Source of the DNA: Isoetes taiwanensis
Taxonomy: Eukaryota; Streptophyta; Lycopodiopsida; Isoetales; Isoetaceae
Direction of reading: 5' to 3'
Assembly (NCBI GenBank): GCA_021234155.1
Contig: JAJEKV010000080.1
Coordinates: 4,924,112-4,988,111 of the forward strand
Length of the DNA: 64,000 nt
Shown here: piece after piece, positions 44,450 to 54,099 of the stretch
Position numbering within the stretch: position 1 is the stretch's first letter
How the letters are laid out: each line of letters begins with the position of its first letter
The notes under the pieces: model-generated
Database searches by the model: none
What the model saw: only the letters and a program-made list of their open reading frames with translations
What the model was told of the DNA's origin: nothing
Translations under genes and position numbers: made by a program

Positions 44450-45590
44450 TTCGACCAGTAGTTTTACAAAATGTATTAATACATTGTGTATTTGTACACA
44501 TTGTATTTATATTTATAGTATTTTGTACACATGGTATTTATACGAGTAGTTTTACAAATTACAGTACTTGTACATAGAGTGTTAATACATTGCGTATTTG
44601 TACACCGAGTATTTATACTTATAGTATTTTGTACGCATGGTATTTATACGAGTAGTTTTACAAAATAGAGTGCTTATACATAGAGTATTAATACATTGTG
44701 TACTTGTACACAGAGTATTCATACTTATAGTATTTTGTACTCTAGACAGACGTGTAGCTTTACAAAATAGTGTTCTTATACATAGAGTATTAATACATTG
44801 TGTATTTGCACAGTATTTATATTTATAGTATTTTGTACACATAGTATTTATCAGGTAGTTTTACAAATTCACATTGCTTATACATAGAGTTTTAATACAT
44901 TGCGTATTTGTACACAGAGTATTTATACTTATAGTATTTTGTACGCATGGTATTTATACGAGTAGTTTTACAAATTACAAGATGCTTATCGTGAGTATTA
45001 ATACATTGTGTACTTGTACACGAGTATTCATACTTATAGTATTTTGTACCTCTGACGCATCGTAGCTTTACAAAATAGTGTTCTTATACATAGAGTATTA
45101 ATACATTGTGTATTTGCACAGTATTTATATTTATAGTACTTTGTACACATAGTATTTATCACAGTAGTCTTACAAATTCAAGATTTTATACATAGAGTAT
45201 TAATACATTGTGTATTTGTACACCGAGTATTTATACTTATAGTATTTTGTATGCATGGTATTTATATACAGTAGTTTTACAAAATTCAAGATTATATATC
45301 ATTGAGTATTAATACATTGTGTACTTGTACACGCAGTATTCATACTTATAGTATTTTGTAATGCATGGTATTTATAATGAGTAGTTTTACAAATTACAAG
45401 ACTTATAATGTAGAGTATTAATACATTGTGTATTTGTACAATCAGTATTTATACTTATAGTATTTTATGCATATGGTATTTATCAGTAGTTTTACAAATT
45501 ACAAGACTTTATATCGTAGAGTATTAATACATTGTGTACTTGTACACAGAGTATTCATACTTATAGTATTTTGTGCATATGCTAAACTCA
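44450..45590. repeat. TATTTATAC repeat block 2 with ~104-bp higher-order unit
   Basis: Here the short words are organised into a longer unit of roughly 100-110 bp. Each begins GTAGTTTTACAAA, then ATAGAGTATTAATACATTGT, TTGTACA, GTATTTATACTTATAGTATT and TTGTAC. Starts fall near 44547, 44652, 44753, 44855, 44962, 45062, 45164, 45271, 45381 and 45486. Block 1 shares the short words but not this clear higher-order unit. Confidence 0.9.
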
Positions 45591-45724
45591 TCAAATTAAA
45601 AACCATAGTATTCGTGCAAAACTAAAGATATTACAAACCATCTAAGCAAGGCTCTCCATCTCAACTTCCTTCCAACTCCGTTTCTTGTCCTTTGGCCCCC
45701 TCTTCCCTATTTCCAAGAGTGGCT

Positions 45725-48435
45725 TCATCCTTGCAAGGCTCGTTCCATATGCCTCCTCTTCCTCCAGCACTGACAAAGACGATATAGTTGTGTCTTGTCC
45801 ATCCTCTTAGCCCATCCTCTCAAGCACGGTGTCGAAGTTGTCTCATCATCAGCCTCTGTGGCTATGAGGAGGAGGCCGGGATCCTTGGAGGCCCGGCCCC
45901 ATAACCCTTGCAACACACGATTCTAGTGAGGCCCTAGCTTCCTCTACGGTCAACCCAACTTTCTTCATAGGGAGAATGTCATCCTCTAGACTAACTATCT
46001 CTTCAAGTGAATCTCCAGGGGGGACCCCAGGTGTACAAGGGCGCAAGTGCTCCATGCCACCACTTGCATTTCCATAATCGGAACCTAGAACCTTCAAGAT
46101 GTCACCGCTCTCTCAGAATCGTCCATTAGTTGAATAACCTTAACTTGGTGTTTGCAAAGGTTACCTTTGGCACCCCATGGGCAATCACAACTCGCCCAAT
46201 TCCTGTGTGCCCCACTCACAAAGTACGGTTGGCGGTTGAGATCAAGAGTCTGGACATATGCCTCGCCTCCTTCGAGGTCTACAAAGGTGACTGCATCATC
46301 CCGAATGCGCCTCGCCCCTCGAATAGCCGATTCTATAATTTTCTCTTGTGATGTGTTTATGACAAAACCAGCCTCTTTCATCCCCCTGTGTGCTTGTAAA
46401 TGAAACAACGTGGTGTGTTAGTGCACACGTAAGTATACAAAACACGTTATCTTTTGCAAATTACCTTGAGTATGTTGTATGTGCCTCAACTTCATTGACA
46501 AGCATATGTAGTAGCCAGTCCATCCTCCTTCCCTTCAGACAGGATTTGGAGATGCCCAGGCGCATCTTTAGTATCTTGTGCCAACCCTCTATTGCAGCAT
46601 TGGTTTCTTGGTTTGAATGGGGGAACATTCTTGTGGCCAACACCCATTCACATATATTCATGAGAGTCCACTCCGCGACTCATGTAGGAGGCCAATCTGG
46701 GATCTCGAGGATACTTTCCTTCGGGGTTTCCAACTTTCTCAAAGCTTCTACTTTAACAGCCTCATTATAATCCTCTCCATATTCATTGTTACAGGGGACA
46801 CTTGATTCCATACATGATCTCACCCAATTCCTTAAACATTTGGTTCCTTATCTCCTTGTTCTTCACGTTCTTGACTAACCACTTCAACCAGTCTCTTCTC
46901 ACATGCCAGATGCAAAGGTTCAAGCACACGCTAGGGTAAACCTGAAGTGTAGAGAGATGCCACATGCTCATAGAGTGTGCAAAATGAACCACTTAAAATT
47001 GCTCATAGTGGAAACATTGTTACCTTTTTAATTGCATGTATTTCGGCATCACAAGAATCGGTGATAAAGCATGAGGGCTTCGGGTTGAGTCATGGCGTTC
47101 AACCCACACTTTCATGGCTTCTAGCCATCTTGCAATTGCATCTTTCTTCTGGGAGTTCGTGATAATCCAAGCCAAAGGCATCCCATTGAAGTAGTCATCG
47201 AATCCAATGATAGTGAAGAGGTAGTACCTTTAATGTAAAGTAGCAACACAACTTAAGAATGTTGGCAAGGAAGCTAAAGTCTTATATGAGCATTGAAATG
47301 CAAGAGGTGCAACCCTACCTCATCCCGCTTCGCCTTGTAGGTGGAGTCGAGACACAATGCCCTATCCTTTCCAAATCTCAACAAGGCTCCTCTTTGGGTG
47401 GGAGTCATAACCCCCAATTGGAAGATCTCACCTTGCTCATAATGGAATACACTGTCAAGGTGTTGTTGCACCCACATATGAGTGCTTGTAGCTTCATCTT
47501 CATGCAACTTCCAAACATTTCGGGTCACTTCCTTTTCAATGTTGTAGATTTCATGCATCTTTAACATGTCATCTCTCGAAAGCCCCTCCAAACCAAGTAG
47601 TTCCTTCTTCAAGCTCACTCTTTCTTGGTGGATATTCATCACCATTCTAGGTGCAATGTAATGCAATAGCTTTTGTTTGATCCATTCTCTCTTTTCATCC
47701 GTGAGCCACGGAGCCAGCCTATACCTCAACCCTTTCTCAGCAGCTAAAGCTTTACCGTGGCAAATTTGACCTTGCTGGTTCACATGATCCCATTTGTGGT
47801 AGGTAATTTGAGTGGTTTCTGGAAGAAGGTAGAGTTGTCTCAAAGTGAAATGACATTGGCATCCCCTTCTAACACTCTCCCCCCTTTGAACCCTCCTCCT
47901 CCTTTGCCCTGGAGGACGAGGTCGATCTTCCACAACATGGGTGTTCCCAGAATTGTCTTGGGGCCCAAAACTACACCAGTACCTGCTTTCCACCATGGAG
48001 GATGAATCAGCCATGCTTTAATTTCCATGTGTAATCTACAAAACTAAAGAACTGCATACCTTTTCAGAGAAAGATATGTCCGGCTGCCTGGTTTTGATAG
48101 CCCCTTATTCATTTGAGAGCTTCTTATATAGAAGTTGCAGGGTGCATCCCCATTTTTTTGCTCCCCAGCAATGAAATCCGGGACTCGTGAGGTGGGAATA
48201 TAGGAAACCCACACCAATTGAGTGCCTCCTCCATCCAGATCAGGACCCTGGTGCTCTAGAACCGTCCAGGGCAGCCGACTGTGGTCAAAATGCCCTTCTG
48301 CAGGGTTTGTTTGCCAAATCTCTGCTTGCACCTGCCACAAGAAGCGTAATGAAGCGTAATTAGAGCTTAGCCACAACAAAGAGATGGAACTGGAAAGTGC
48401 TTGCCTCCTCAATCTTCTCTTCGAGGTCCATGACA
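45725..48435 (-). pseudogene. Mutator-like (MULE) transposase, intron-split and damaged
   Basis: A small first exon MDLEEKIEEASTF at 48435 may start the gene. The exon at about 48014-47319 carries a zinc-binding-like RRGCQCHFTLRQLYLLPETT and later H/C residues, as in FAR1/WRKY-GCM1-type N-termini. It ends with LCLDSTYKAKRDE, holding the first catalytic Asp. Exon 47228-47024 reads YYLFTIIGFDDYFNGMPLAW and, in another frame, CFITDSCDAEIHAIK with the second Asp. Exon 46940-46790 reads LNLCIWHVRRDWLKWL. Exon to about 46464 contains NQETNAAIEGWHKILK, the MULE third-acid region. After an intron, SCDCPWGAKGNLCKHQ is a complete SWIM zinc finger (CxCx7-8CxH). Damage includes two frame changes in exon 4, one after GIKC, and a TGA where WPPTWVAEW is expected. 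Family call is firm; activity is unlikely. Confidence 0.85.
48061..48345 (-). CDS. Putative exon 2 of the MULE transposase gene
   Basis: After a CTTGTGGCAG acceptor the minus strand reads VQAEIWQTNPAEGHFDHS, then LPWTVLEHQGPDLDGGG and VWVSYIPTSRVPDFIAGEQK, and ends at a GTATGC donor near 48061. The frame is unbroken and both splice sites look good, so it probably belongs to the transposase transcript. I do not recognise a domain in it. Confidence 0.5.
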
Positions 48436-48479
48436 AGCTCCGCTGAGGACTCCCCGCCGTGGATCGAGGAGTTCCACGC

Positions 48480-49316
48480 AGTGATTCCGTCCGGTGGAAT
48501 CGGCACACTTACGCCCGCAGTCGGACGAACTCACGACGCCACAACGTCCCGGCCAACCGGGTTTCCGCTAACGAAACCGGGATGCATCCACTTGTCGCCC
48601 CCGAATCACCGTGATCGGAATCACCATCGGAGTCACCGGGGAGTGATTCTATCCTCTGGATCATGGATCCGTGATTCCATCCGGCGGAATCACGGAGGGT
48701 TGATTCCATCCCGTAATCGTTCGATTGATTCAATTCGACTGACGGAATCACTAAACCGTGATTCTCGCCTCACCTAATAGCGCCATGATACCGTCCGGGC
48801 GAATGAAGTCGCCGTGATTCCATCTCAAGAATCGCTTGTGATTCCACGGGCTGTATCCATGTCGTGATTCCATCCGGCCGAATGGCCATGATGTTGTGAT
48901 TCTATCCGGCGAATATATTCGCCGTGATTCCGCCTCAAGAATCGACATTTGTGATTCCAACGGAGTGAATCGTGGGTCGATATTCCATCCCCGTGGAATA
49001 GTCACGCTTGTGATTCCACCAGCGGGATCAATGGAGTTGTGATTCCATCTCACGAATCGGACACTTTCGAGATTCCATCTGGCGGAATAGCATGGTTGTG
49101 ATTCCGCCCGGGCGGAATAATCACGCCCTCCGTGATACCTTCCGAGGAATACATTTGCGTGAGTGATTCCGCCTCGTGGAATAACTTCGGGGGGAGATTT
49201 CCGTCGGGAGGGAGAATACCGCGTGATACCACCGGAAGGTATATATCCCATTATAGCGACCACAATCGGCAGTGTCTGGGAAAACGGGCTTCGGACGGAT
49301 AACGGGGTTGCGGCCG
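48480..49316. repeat. Right subterminal GGAATCAC array
   Basis: Over 800 bp of GTGATTCC and GGAATCAC/GGAATAATCACG units with spacing of about 30 bp, the mirror image of the left array but longer. Common forms are GTGATTCCATCCGGCGGAAT and GTGATTCCGCCTC. Stops and coding potential are incidental to the repeat. Confidence 0.9.
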
Positions 49317-49377
49317 GTGATTCTGCGGCAAGGAATATTTTGCGAAGGAATCACAATAACCGGGGTAAAAATATTTT
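49317..49377 (-). repeat. Right terminal inverted repeat
   Basis: Ends with GGAATCACAATAACCGGGGT followed by AAAAATATTTT. It mirrors 37522-37581. The element boundary is therefore about 237 bp upstream of the P3 start codon. Confidence 0.95.
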
Positions 49378-49567
49378 GTTCCGGCCAAGCTCTTCAAGTA
49401 AAGATAAAATGGCATCCTATATTATAAAATTATAGTGTTTGTCCGTTGTGCATGTCGCCCTAAATCGGACGGCGCGGATCATTTCGGCCTAGATCTGACG
49501 GCCACGATTTTCACGGCCACGATTTTGCATCTATCTCCTTTCGATATGGCTTCAAGGCGGTTCTCCA

Positions 49568-49576
49568 AAACCCTAA
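49568..49576 (+). promoter_or_regulatory. Telo-box (AAACCCTAA) in the P3 gene leader
   Basis: AAACCCTAA lies 38 bp before the ATG of the P3 exon. Telo-boxes are a well-known mark of plant ribosomal protein and translation-factor promoters. Upstream, GACGGCC and CACGATTTT are each repeated twice within 49490-49530. Confidence 0.7.
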
Positions 49577-49613
49577 CACATTGAGAGAGAAGGCGAGCTG
49601 GTGCTAGGAGGCG

Positions 49614-49817
49614 ATGGCGGTATTTACGTTTGTGTGCCATAACAAGGGAGGTTTATGGACAGCCAAACAGCATGCTGGCGATGGTAACTTGGAAGGATCT
49701 GCCGCTACTCCGTATGAATTGCAGCAGCAGCTCAGAAATGCCGCCCTCCAAACAACCGGAGCTGGAGCTGTATCGGTGGATTTTTCTCTCATCAGTCCAT
49801 CTTCCGCTGTCCTTCAG
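49614..49817 (+). CDS. Acidic ribosomal protein P3, first exon
   Basis: P3 is a plant-specific member of the ribosomal stalk P-protein family, part of the 60S GTPase-associated centre. The ATG at 49614 opens MAVFTFVCHNKGGLWTAKQ, then GNLEGSAATPYELQQQL and SLISPSSAVLQ, 68 codons ending at a CAG|GTCC donor at 49817. The start motif VFTFVC, the WTAKQH and the SAATPYEL segment are diagnostic of the N-terminal dimerisation half. The second exon, expected to encode a Gly/Ala hinge and an acidic GFSLFD-type tail, is not seen downstream to 52.5 kb. Either the intron is very long or this is an orphan exon. A telo-box upstream supports a real promoter. The insertion of an 11.85-kb transposon about 240 bp upstream may affect it. 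Confidence 0.75.
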
Positions 49818-50870
49818 GTCCTACTCATATATTTCTCTGCTGTAGCATTTGGTTTGAGTTGTGTATGAATTCAAATTTGATTTTTTAGGTCTTTTGTATT
49901 CTTTTTCCCATGAAAGCTCTACTGTCAAAGCAGTTAAGAGTCATTTATTTTTGTTAATCTGTTTGATGGGGGTTAGTCCTGTAAGTAAGAATCGACATCA
50001 AAAGAATATCGAGTTCTAGGGTTCTAGAGTTCTGCATGGGGTTGATATGGCCTGCAGCAGGGTAAGGAAGCAAAAGGGGAGGTTGGGGAAGATAAGGTTT
50101 CGCCATAGCCACGATTTTGGAGATCTGTGGCTCCAAGAAATGCCATTGCTAGGTTGCCCAGCTTGCCATGCTGGGTATTTCTTTTTAAAGCTACATCTAG
50201 CATGTGCTATACACATCAAAGCTATTCTGGTATTTTCTTTTACTTTACTTATTTGCATGCTTTACATGCTCATCTACTTCTAGGAACAGGCTTTGAATAC
50301 ATCTTTTTATATGTCGTTTCCATTCTAGGTGCCAGGGACATGAGACGTTTATCTTTTGCACTTGGCCTTATCAAGTAACAAACAACTATGTGGGCTAGAT
50401 GTTCTGGTGTAACTTCTAACAAACCTCTATTTCACGCCCTGAAGAAATCCTGTTTGAAAATCAAATATAACAGAGAAATTCAATGGTGGAGACGATTTTC
50501 ACTTTGTGTTTTAGTCATACTGGAATGTGTGGATCTATATTGGGCTCTTTGCATTTTATCTCATCTTATATATCTAAATGTTACAGAATTCTATCAATGC
50601 AAAATGTGTGGAGCTCAGTAGTCCATGGTTAGTGTTTGTTGGCAAACCCAGTTGCATTAAGGTAACAATTCACCACGTACAACGAAATTTTATTTTTTCT
50701 GTTCTGAAAGAGCAGTTGGATTCCTCCAGCCTGGGCAGTTAGGCATGTGCAAGGACTTGCTAGAATTTGTCATGACAGCTAAGATATACTTAAAGCTTCG
50801 TGAGGAGCTTGACCAACTTATTCAAAAATAGGTGATTTATCAACTTTGCAGGAACCCTTCTCATTTTTTA
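49818..50870. other. Possible intron or intergenic sequence
   Basis: Short frames occur (50016-50283, 50388-50621) but none encodes the missing half of P3 or any recognised domain. Confidence 0.3.
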
Positions 50871-50879
50871 ATGTGTATC

Positions 50880-51104
50880 AGAAGTGTACATATTGATGAT
50901 GTATATAAAGAAGGTGAACAGGTTGTGTCTGCTGCTAGGATACTCATGAATGAAGATGAATGCACTGGTCGTTTCTTCTTTGCCCAAAACATGCCAGCTC
51001 CGGTGGATCATGCCCGTGCAGTCACACCATACAATGATCTGGAAACGATGGATTCAGGAGAACTGACATCATTCTTAATAGGACTGTTTTGGCATTTGCC
51101 ATGA
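50880..51104 (+). CDS. Unrecognised exon-like open frame
   Basis: The frame reads VHIDDVYKEGEQVVSAARIL, then NEDECTGRFFFAQNMPAPVD and LETMDSGELTSFL. VHIDDV followed by a GRF segment resembles the end of extended short-chain reductases of the DFR/CCR kind, where VHxDDVxxAH and GRY occur at this spacing. No NAD-binding GxxGxxG exon is seen upstream. I give the similarity as a suggestion only. Confidence 0.3.
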   Translation, partial: RSVHIDDVYKEGEQVVSAARILMNEDECTGRFFFAQNMPAPVDHARAVTPYNDLETMDSGELTSFLIGLFWHLP

Positions 51105-52187
51105 TAGAAAGGAAAAGCACCAACAAGAAGATATGACGGAAAGCATGTAATGGCGGAAATTGAAAGCTGAGATTCTTTTTTCAAAGTTGACCCTTTTTGA
51201 CAGAGATATTCACCAAAATTCATTAGCAGGAGGAGCCTTTGGGGCCTCAAGGTGATACTGCAAAAGGGAAAACATTGTGTACTATTTTTGACATCTTCAA
51301 CAAAGATGGTCTAGATATTAACACTGCCATATGATTAAACTGACTGTCTGGTCAGGATGCCATTTGAGCTGGGGTCTACATGTTGATCAAAAGATGATAG
51401 ACATCTCAAACAAAGATTTTCAGACATTAACACCATATCTTGATACTGGGATGATTGCTTAATTCTAATGGTTTGCTCTATTGTGTCATCTGTCAATTTT
51501 TGCAACACTTTGCTTTTATGTCGTCCATTGGGTACTCATATGCTCAACCATTTCTAAGGGCACAAGAGTGTTGATTGGGTTTCTTGAGTTTTGTCATGTC
51601 ACCCTAGACTGAGGCACAAATCAGCAGCCATTCCCATTGATCTGTTAAACTCCTGATGACAAGACAAATAAAGATGATTTACATCAAAACATTATAATAT
51701 AATCACACAAGTTCACAATTTGCATTTTTTCTTTTTAACGGTAAAAAAATCTTGATCCCACACCGTATACAGCAAGCAAAATAAGTATGATAAACTTGGA
51801 ATATCATGAAAAGAGAAGGTACTCACAACAACGAAATGGAAAGGGCCATTCTATTTTTGAAAGAGCTTTCTCATTGTTCACATGTTTGCGATTGAGAAAT
51901 TTACTACAGGATTCCATACGTTAGCACTTGAGTCCACATGTTAGCACTTGAGAAAATTACTACCACCTATTCAATAGCAGTAGAGTGCCTGATTCTCTAA
52001 CAAATGTTCCCTCCCATTCTAATGTTCACTCATGCTAAAGATTTCATAAAATAACAGGTACATTCTTGCAAATAAATGCATCGTTCCTACTACGCGCACA
52101 ACAATTACAAAAGTAAGAATTACAGAACGAGCATATTTTGGGCATGCTTTCTCATTGCGGCCCAAAACATTTTTAGGCTCTCAAATT
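51105..52187. other. Intergenic, no gene recognised
   Basis: AT-rich sequence; a short duplicated phrase occurs near 51910-51960 (TTAGCACTTGAG twice). Confidence 0.35.
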
Positions 52188-52218
52188 ATGCCCAGCAACG
52201 CTGGGCACCATTACTAGT
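52188..52218 (+). mobile_element. Helitron 3' terminus, plus orientation
   Basis: GCCCAGC, AAC, GCTGGGC forms a perfect 7-bp stem (52190-52206). Seven bases later comes CTAG followed by T (52214-52218). A short hairpin 10-12 bp before a CTRR end, with insertion before T, is the standard Helitron 3' signature. The 5' TC end was not located. Confidence 0.65.
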
Positions 52219-52659
52219 GCTAAAATAAAAATATATGCAATCATGTATGTCCATCTGCAAATGCAAGACATGGGTGGCTATAGTCTATCTTTTTTTTTAT
52301 GGTTTAGATGTTGTTGTCATTGCCTCCTACAAGGAGGGTGCCAATTTTTTGAGGAATTTGGGAGTCAAATAGTAAAGAATAATATGCCACGACACTAAAA
52401 ACATTTAGGGATGTTCAATGTTTACACCAATATGTAAGGAAGGTGTAAGGGGTAACTAGACCATGGAATTTATCTTCTTTATATTAGCACAAATGCAAAG
52501 TTTGCCATGTGGTATGCACCTTCCTCCAAAATGTCAAAAAATGATCTCTTGGAATGTTAGGGGTATCGTGTGCGAATCTAGTTGCATCCTTTACACTTGG
52601 TGTGTTTTGCACGGAATCTTAGGAGGAATGGTACAACCGCTCATAATTCATTGATCAAC

Positions 52660-53220
52660 CAAATAAAGTGTATTGAAAACTTGGCATCAAGAATGCAAGT
52701 TTTGGTGTTCCTTTATAAGTACAAGCTTTTGATGCATGTGAAATATGACATTAGGCTAAGCATAAGCAAAGGAAAACATGGCATCAGAACGCAATTTTTG
52801 GTGTTCTTCTACAAGTAGAAGCTTTCACCACATGTGAAATTTTGGGATTAGCATGACCCTTGCTATTAGACGCTATAACTTATGCCTGCAACACAAGTCA
52901 GGGGTGATAAAAATCCTCATAAACATTTTATTCACATATTACCAGTCGATTTTGTACAATCCATCATAGTATAACCACGTGCCCTAACTTATGCCTGCAA
53001 CAAGTCGAGGGTGATAAAATCTTCATAAACATTTACACCACATACTACCAATCAATTTTGTAGTGCAATTTTTTGTGTTCTTTTATAAGCATTAACTATC
53101 AATGCATGTGAAGTGGAAGATTCGTGTAAGCATGATCCTTGCTCTCACATGCCCCAACTTATGCCCGCAACAGAAGTCGAGGGTGGTAAACATCTTCATA
53201 AACATTTTAACCATATTCGT
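52660..53220. repeat. Tandem repeat array, unit about 100-120 bp
   Basis: Three or more diverged units contain TTTTTGGTGTTCTT, TACAAGTAGAAGCTTT, CATGTGAAA and then AACTTATGCCTGCAAC, AAGTCGAGGGTG and CTTCATAAACATTT. Starts fall near 52690, 52790, 52985 and 53070. It is noncoding. Confidence 0.75.
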
Positions 53221-53277
53221 AATGCAAACATGCGAGAACGTTACCTCTAGGATGTGCTTTATAGTGTGTCTACGAGT

Positions 53278-53430
53278 TTCTTCAAGGAATCTTGCTATAA
53301 TCTTAAGGAATACCCGCAGTATCTTGGGTAATCTTAATAGATTCCTAGAAAACCTCGGAGAATCTTATAGAATCTCTCTAGATTATTGGGTAGTTTTAAA
53401 TGTTCTTATAGAATCTTGGAAAATCTATAC
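53278..53430. repeat. Short GAATCT satellite patch
   Basis: A brief run of GGAATC, GAATCTT and AGAATCT words like the arrays at 12.5 and 58 kb, diverged enough to be barely periodic. Confidence 0.6.
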
Positions 53431-53534
53431 TTCCCAATGTACGTATATTTGACTTAGTACACTCACCTCATAGTACAAATACTTGTATAGTATATATAAT
53501 ATATGTACCAGTACCAGATATATAACATACAACC

Positions 53535-53557
53535 GTGCCCTATGCACCCCTGCTAGT
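53535..53557 (+). mobile_element. Possible Helitron-type 3' end
   Basis: GTGCCCTATGCACCCCTGCTAGT ends in CTAG followed by T. It matches the tail after the hairpin at 21381-21416, but lacks a strong stem before it. Confidence 0.35.
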
Positions 53558-54064
53558 GGAGGATTGCATTATTAAAACAATTGATGCAATTTGTTGATGG
53601 TTCTCAACTTCCTTACCATCGACTGAATGGCAATAATAATAGATTAGCTAACATCTTTAATAGTTTCATGGCCTATCAATAACAATCATATTTACAATAT
53701 CATGGCACATCTTCTAGTTGTTCCTTTGGTTCCTTTGGTGAAACCTACATACGTAAACATGAGTAAAAGCTTGCAACTCTAATGTGTTTGGAGGACTGTG
53801 AAATGCAATTTTAGCATTGAGGAGGGGTAGAAAACGGCAGAATGCTATTTCTTAGATTGGGTTTACTTTCAATGATAGCTATGCATGGGTAGATCATGGC
53901 AAATACTTAGCAAACATTGACAAATGTTACTTGCATATATGTTATGCAATCCTGGTTCGCAATGTTGAAAAATAGTTCTCGAAATATTAATAAGTGTTAC
54001 GCATTAAATATTGGGCAATTACTTGTTGTAAAAAATATAATGTCAAAGAAAATGTTCTACAAAT

Positions 54065-54099
54065 ACTAGTAACGGTGCCCAGCGTTGCTGGGCATGATT
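54065..54099 (-). mobile_element. Helitron 3' terminus, minus orientation
   Basis: The reverse complement of this segment equals 52188-52218 with one change (ACCG for ACCA). The stem is GCCCAGC, GTT, GCTGGGC at 54077-54093, and the CTAG is at 54066-54069, with T following on the minus strand. Two further weak GCCCA...TGGGC stems occur at about 54339-54358 and 54426-54442. Confidence 0.65.

Larger units (their letters stand above)
37522..49377 (-). mobile_element. 11.85-kb MULE-type DNA transposon with repeat-rich interior
   Basis: The element is bounded by inverted repeats of about 60 bp (37522-37581 and 49317-49377) that match with about two differences. Inside lie subterminal arrays of GTGATTCC/GGAATCAC palindromes at both ends and at two internal places, two blocks of TATTTATAC-type repeats, a minus-strand Mutator-like transposase (about 48435-45725) and an unrecognised plus-strand coding region (38500-40440). 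The self-complementary AAATATTT directly outside TTACCCCGG at both ends could be an 8-bp target duplication or part of the termini; the sequence cannot decide, because AAATATTT is its own reverse complement. Transposase damage suggests the copy is not autonomous at present. Confidence 0.85.

Noticed and set aside
37522-49377. Assignment to hAT because of a possible 8-bp target duplication
   Set aside because: The transposase motifs (CIWHVRR, TNAAIEGWH, SWIM finger) are Mutator-like; the 8-bp repeat is ambiguous because it is palindromic.
48397-49435. Arg/Pro/Ser/Ile-rich frames on both strands
   Set aside because: They follow the GGAATCAC array; composition and repeats explain them fully.
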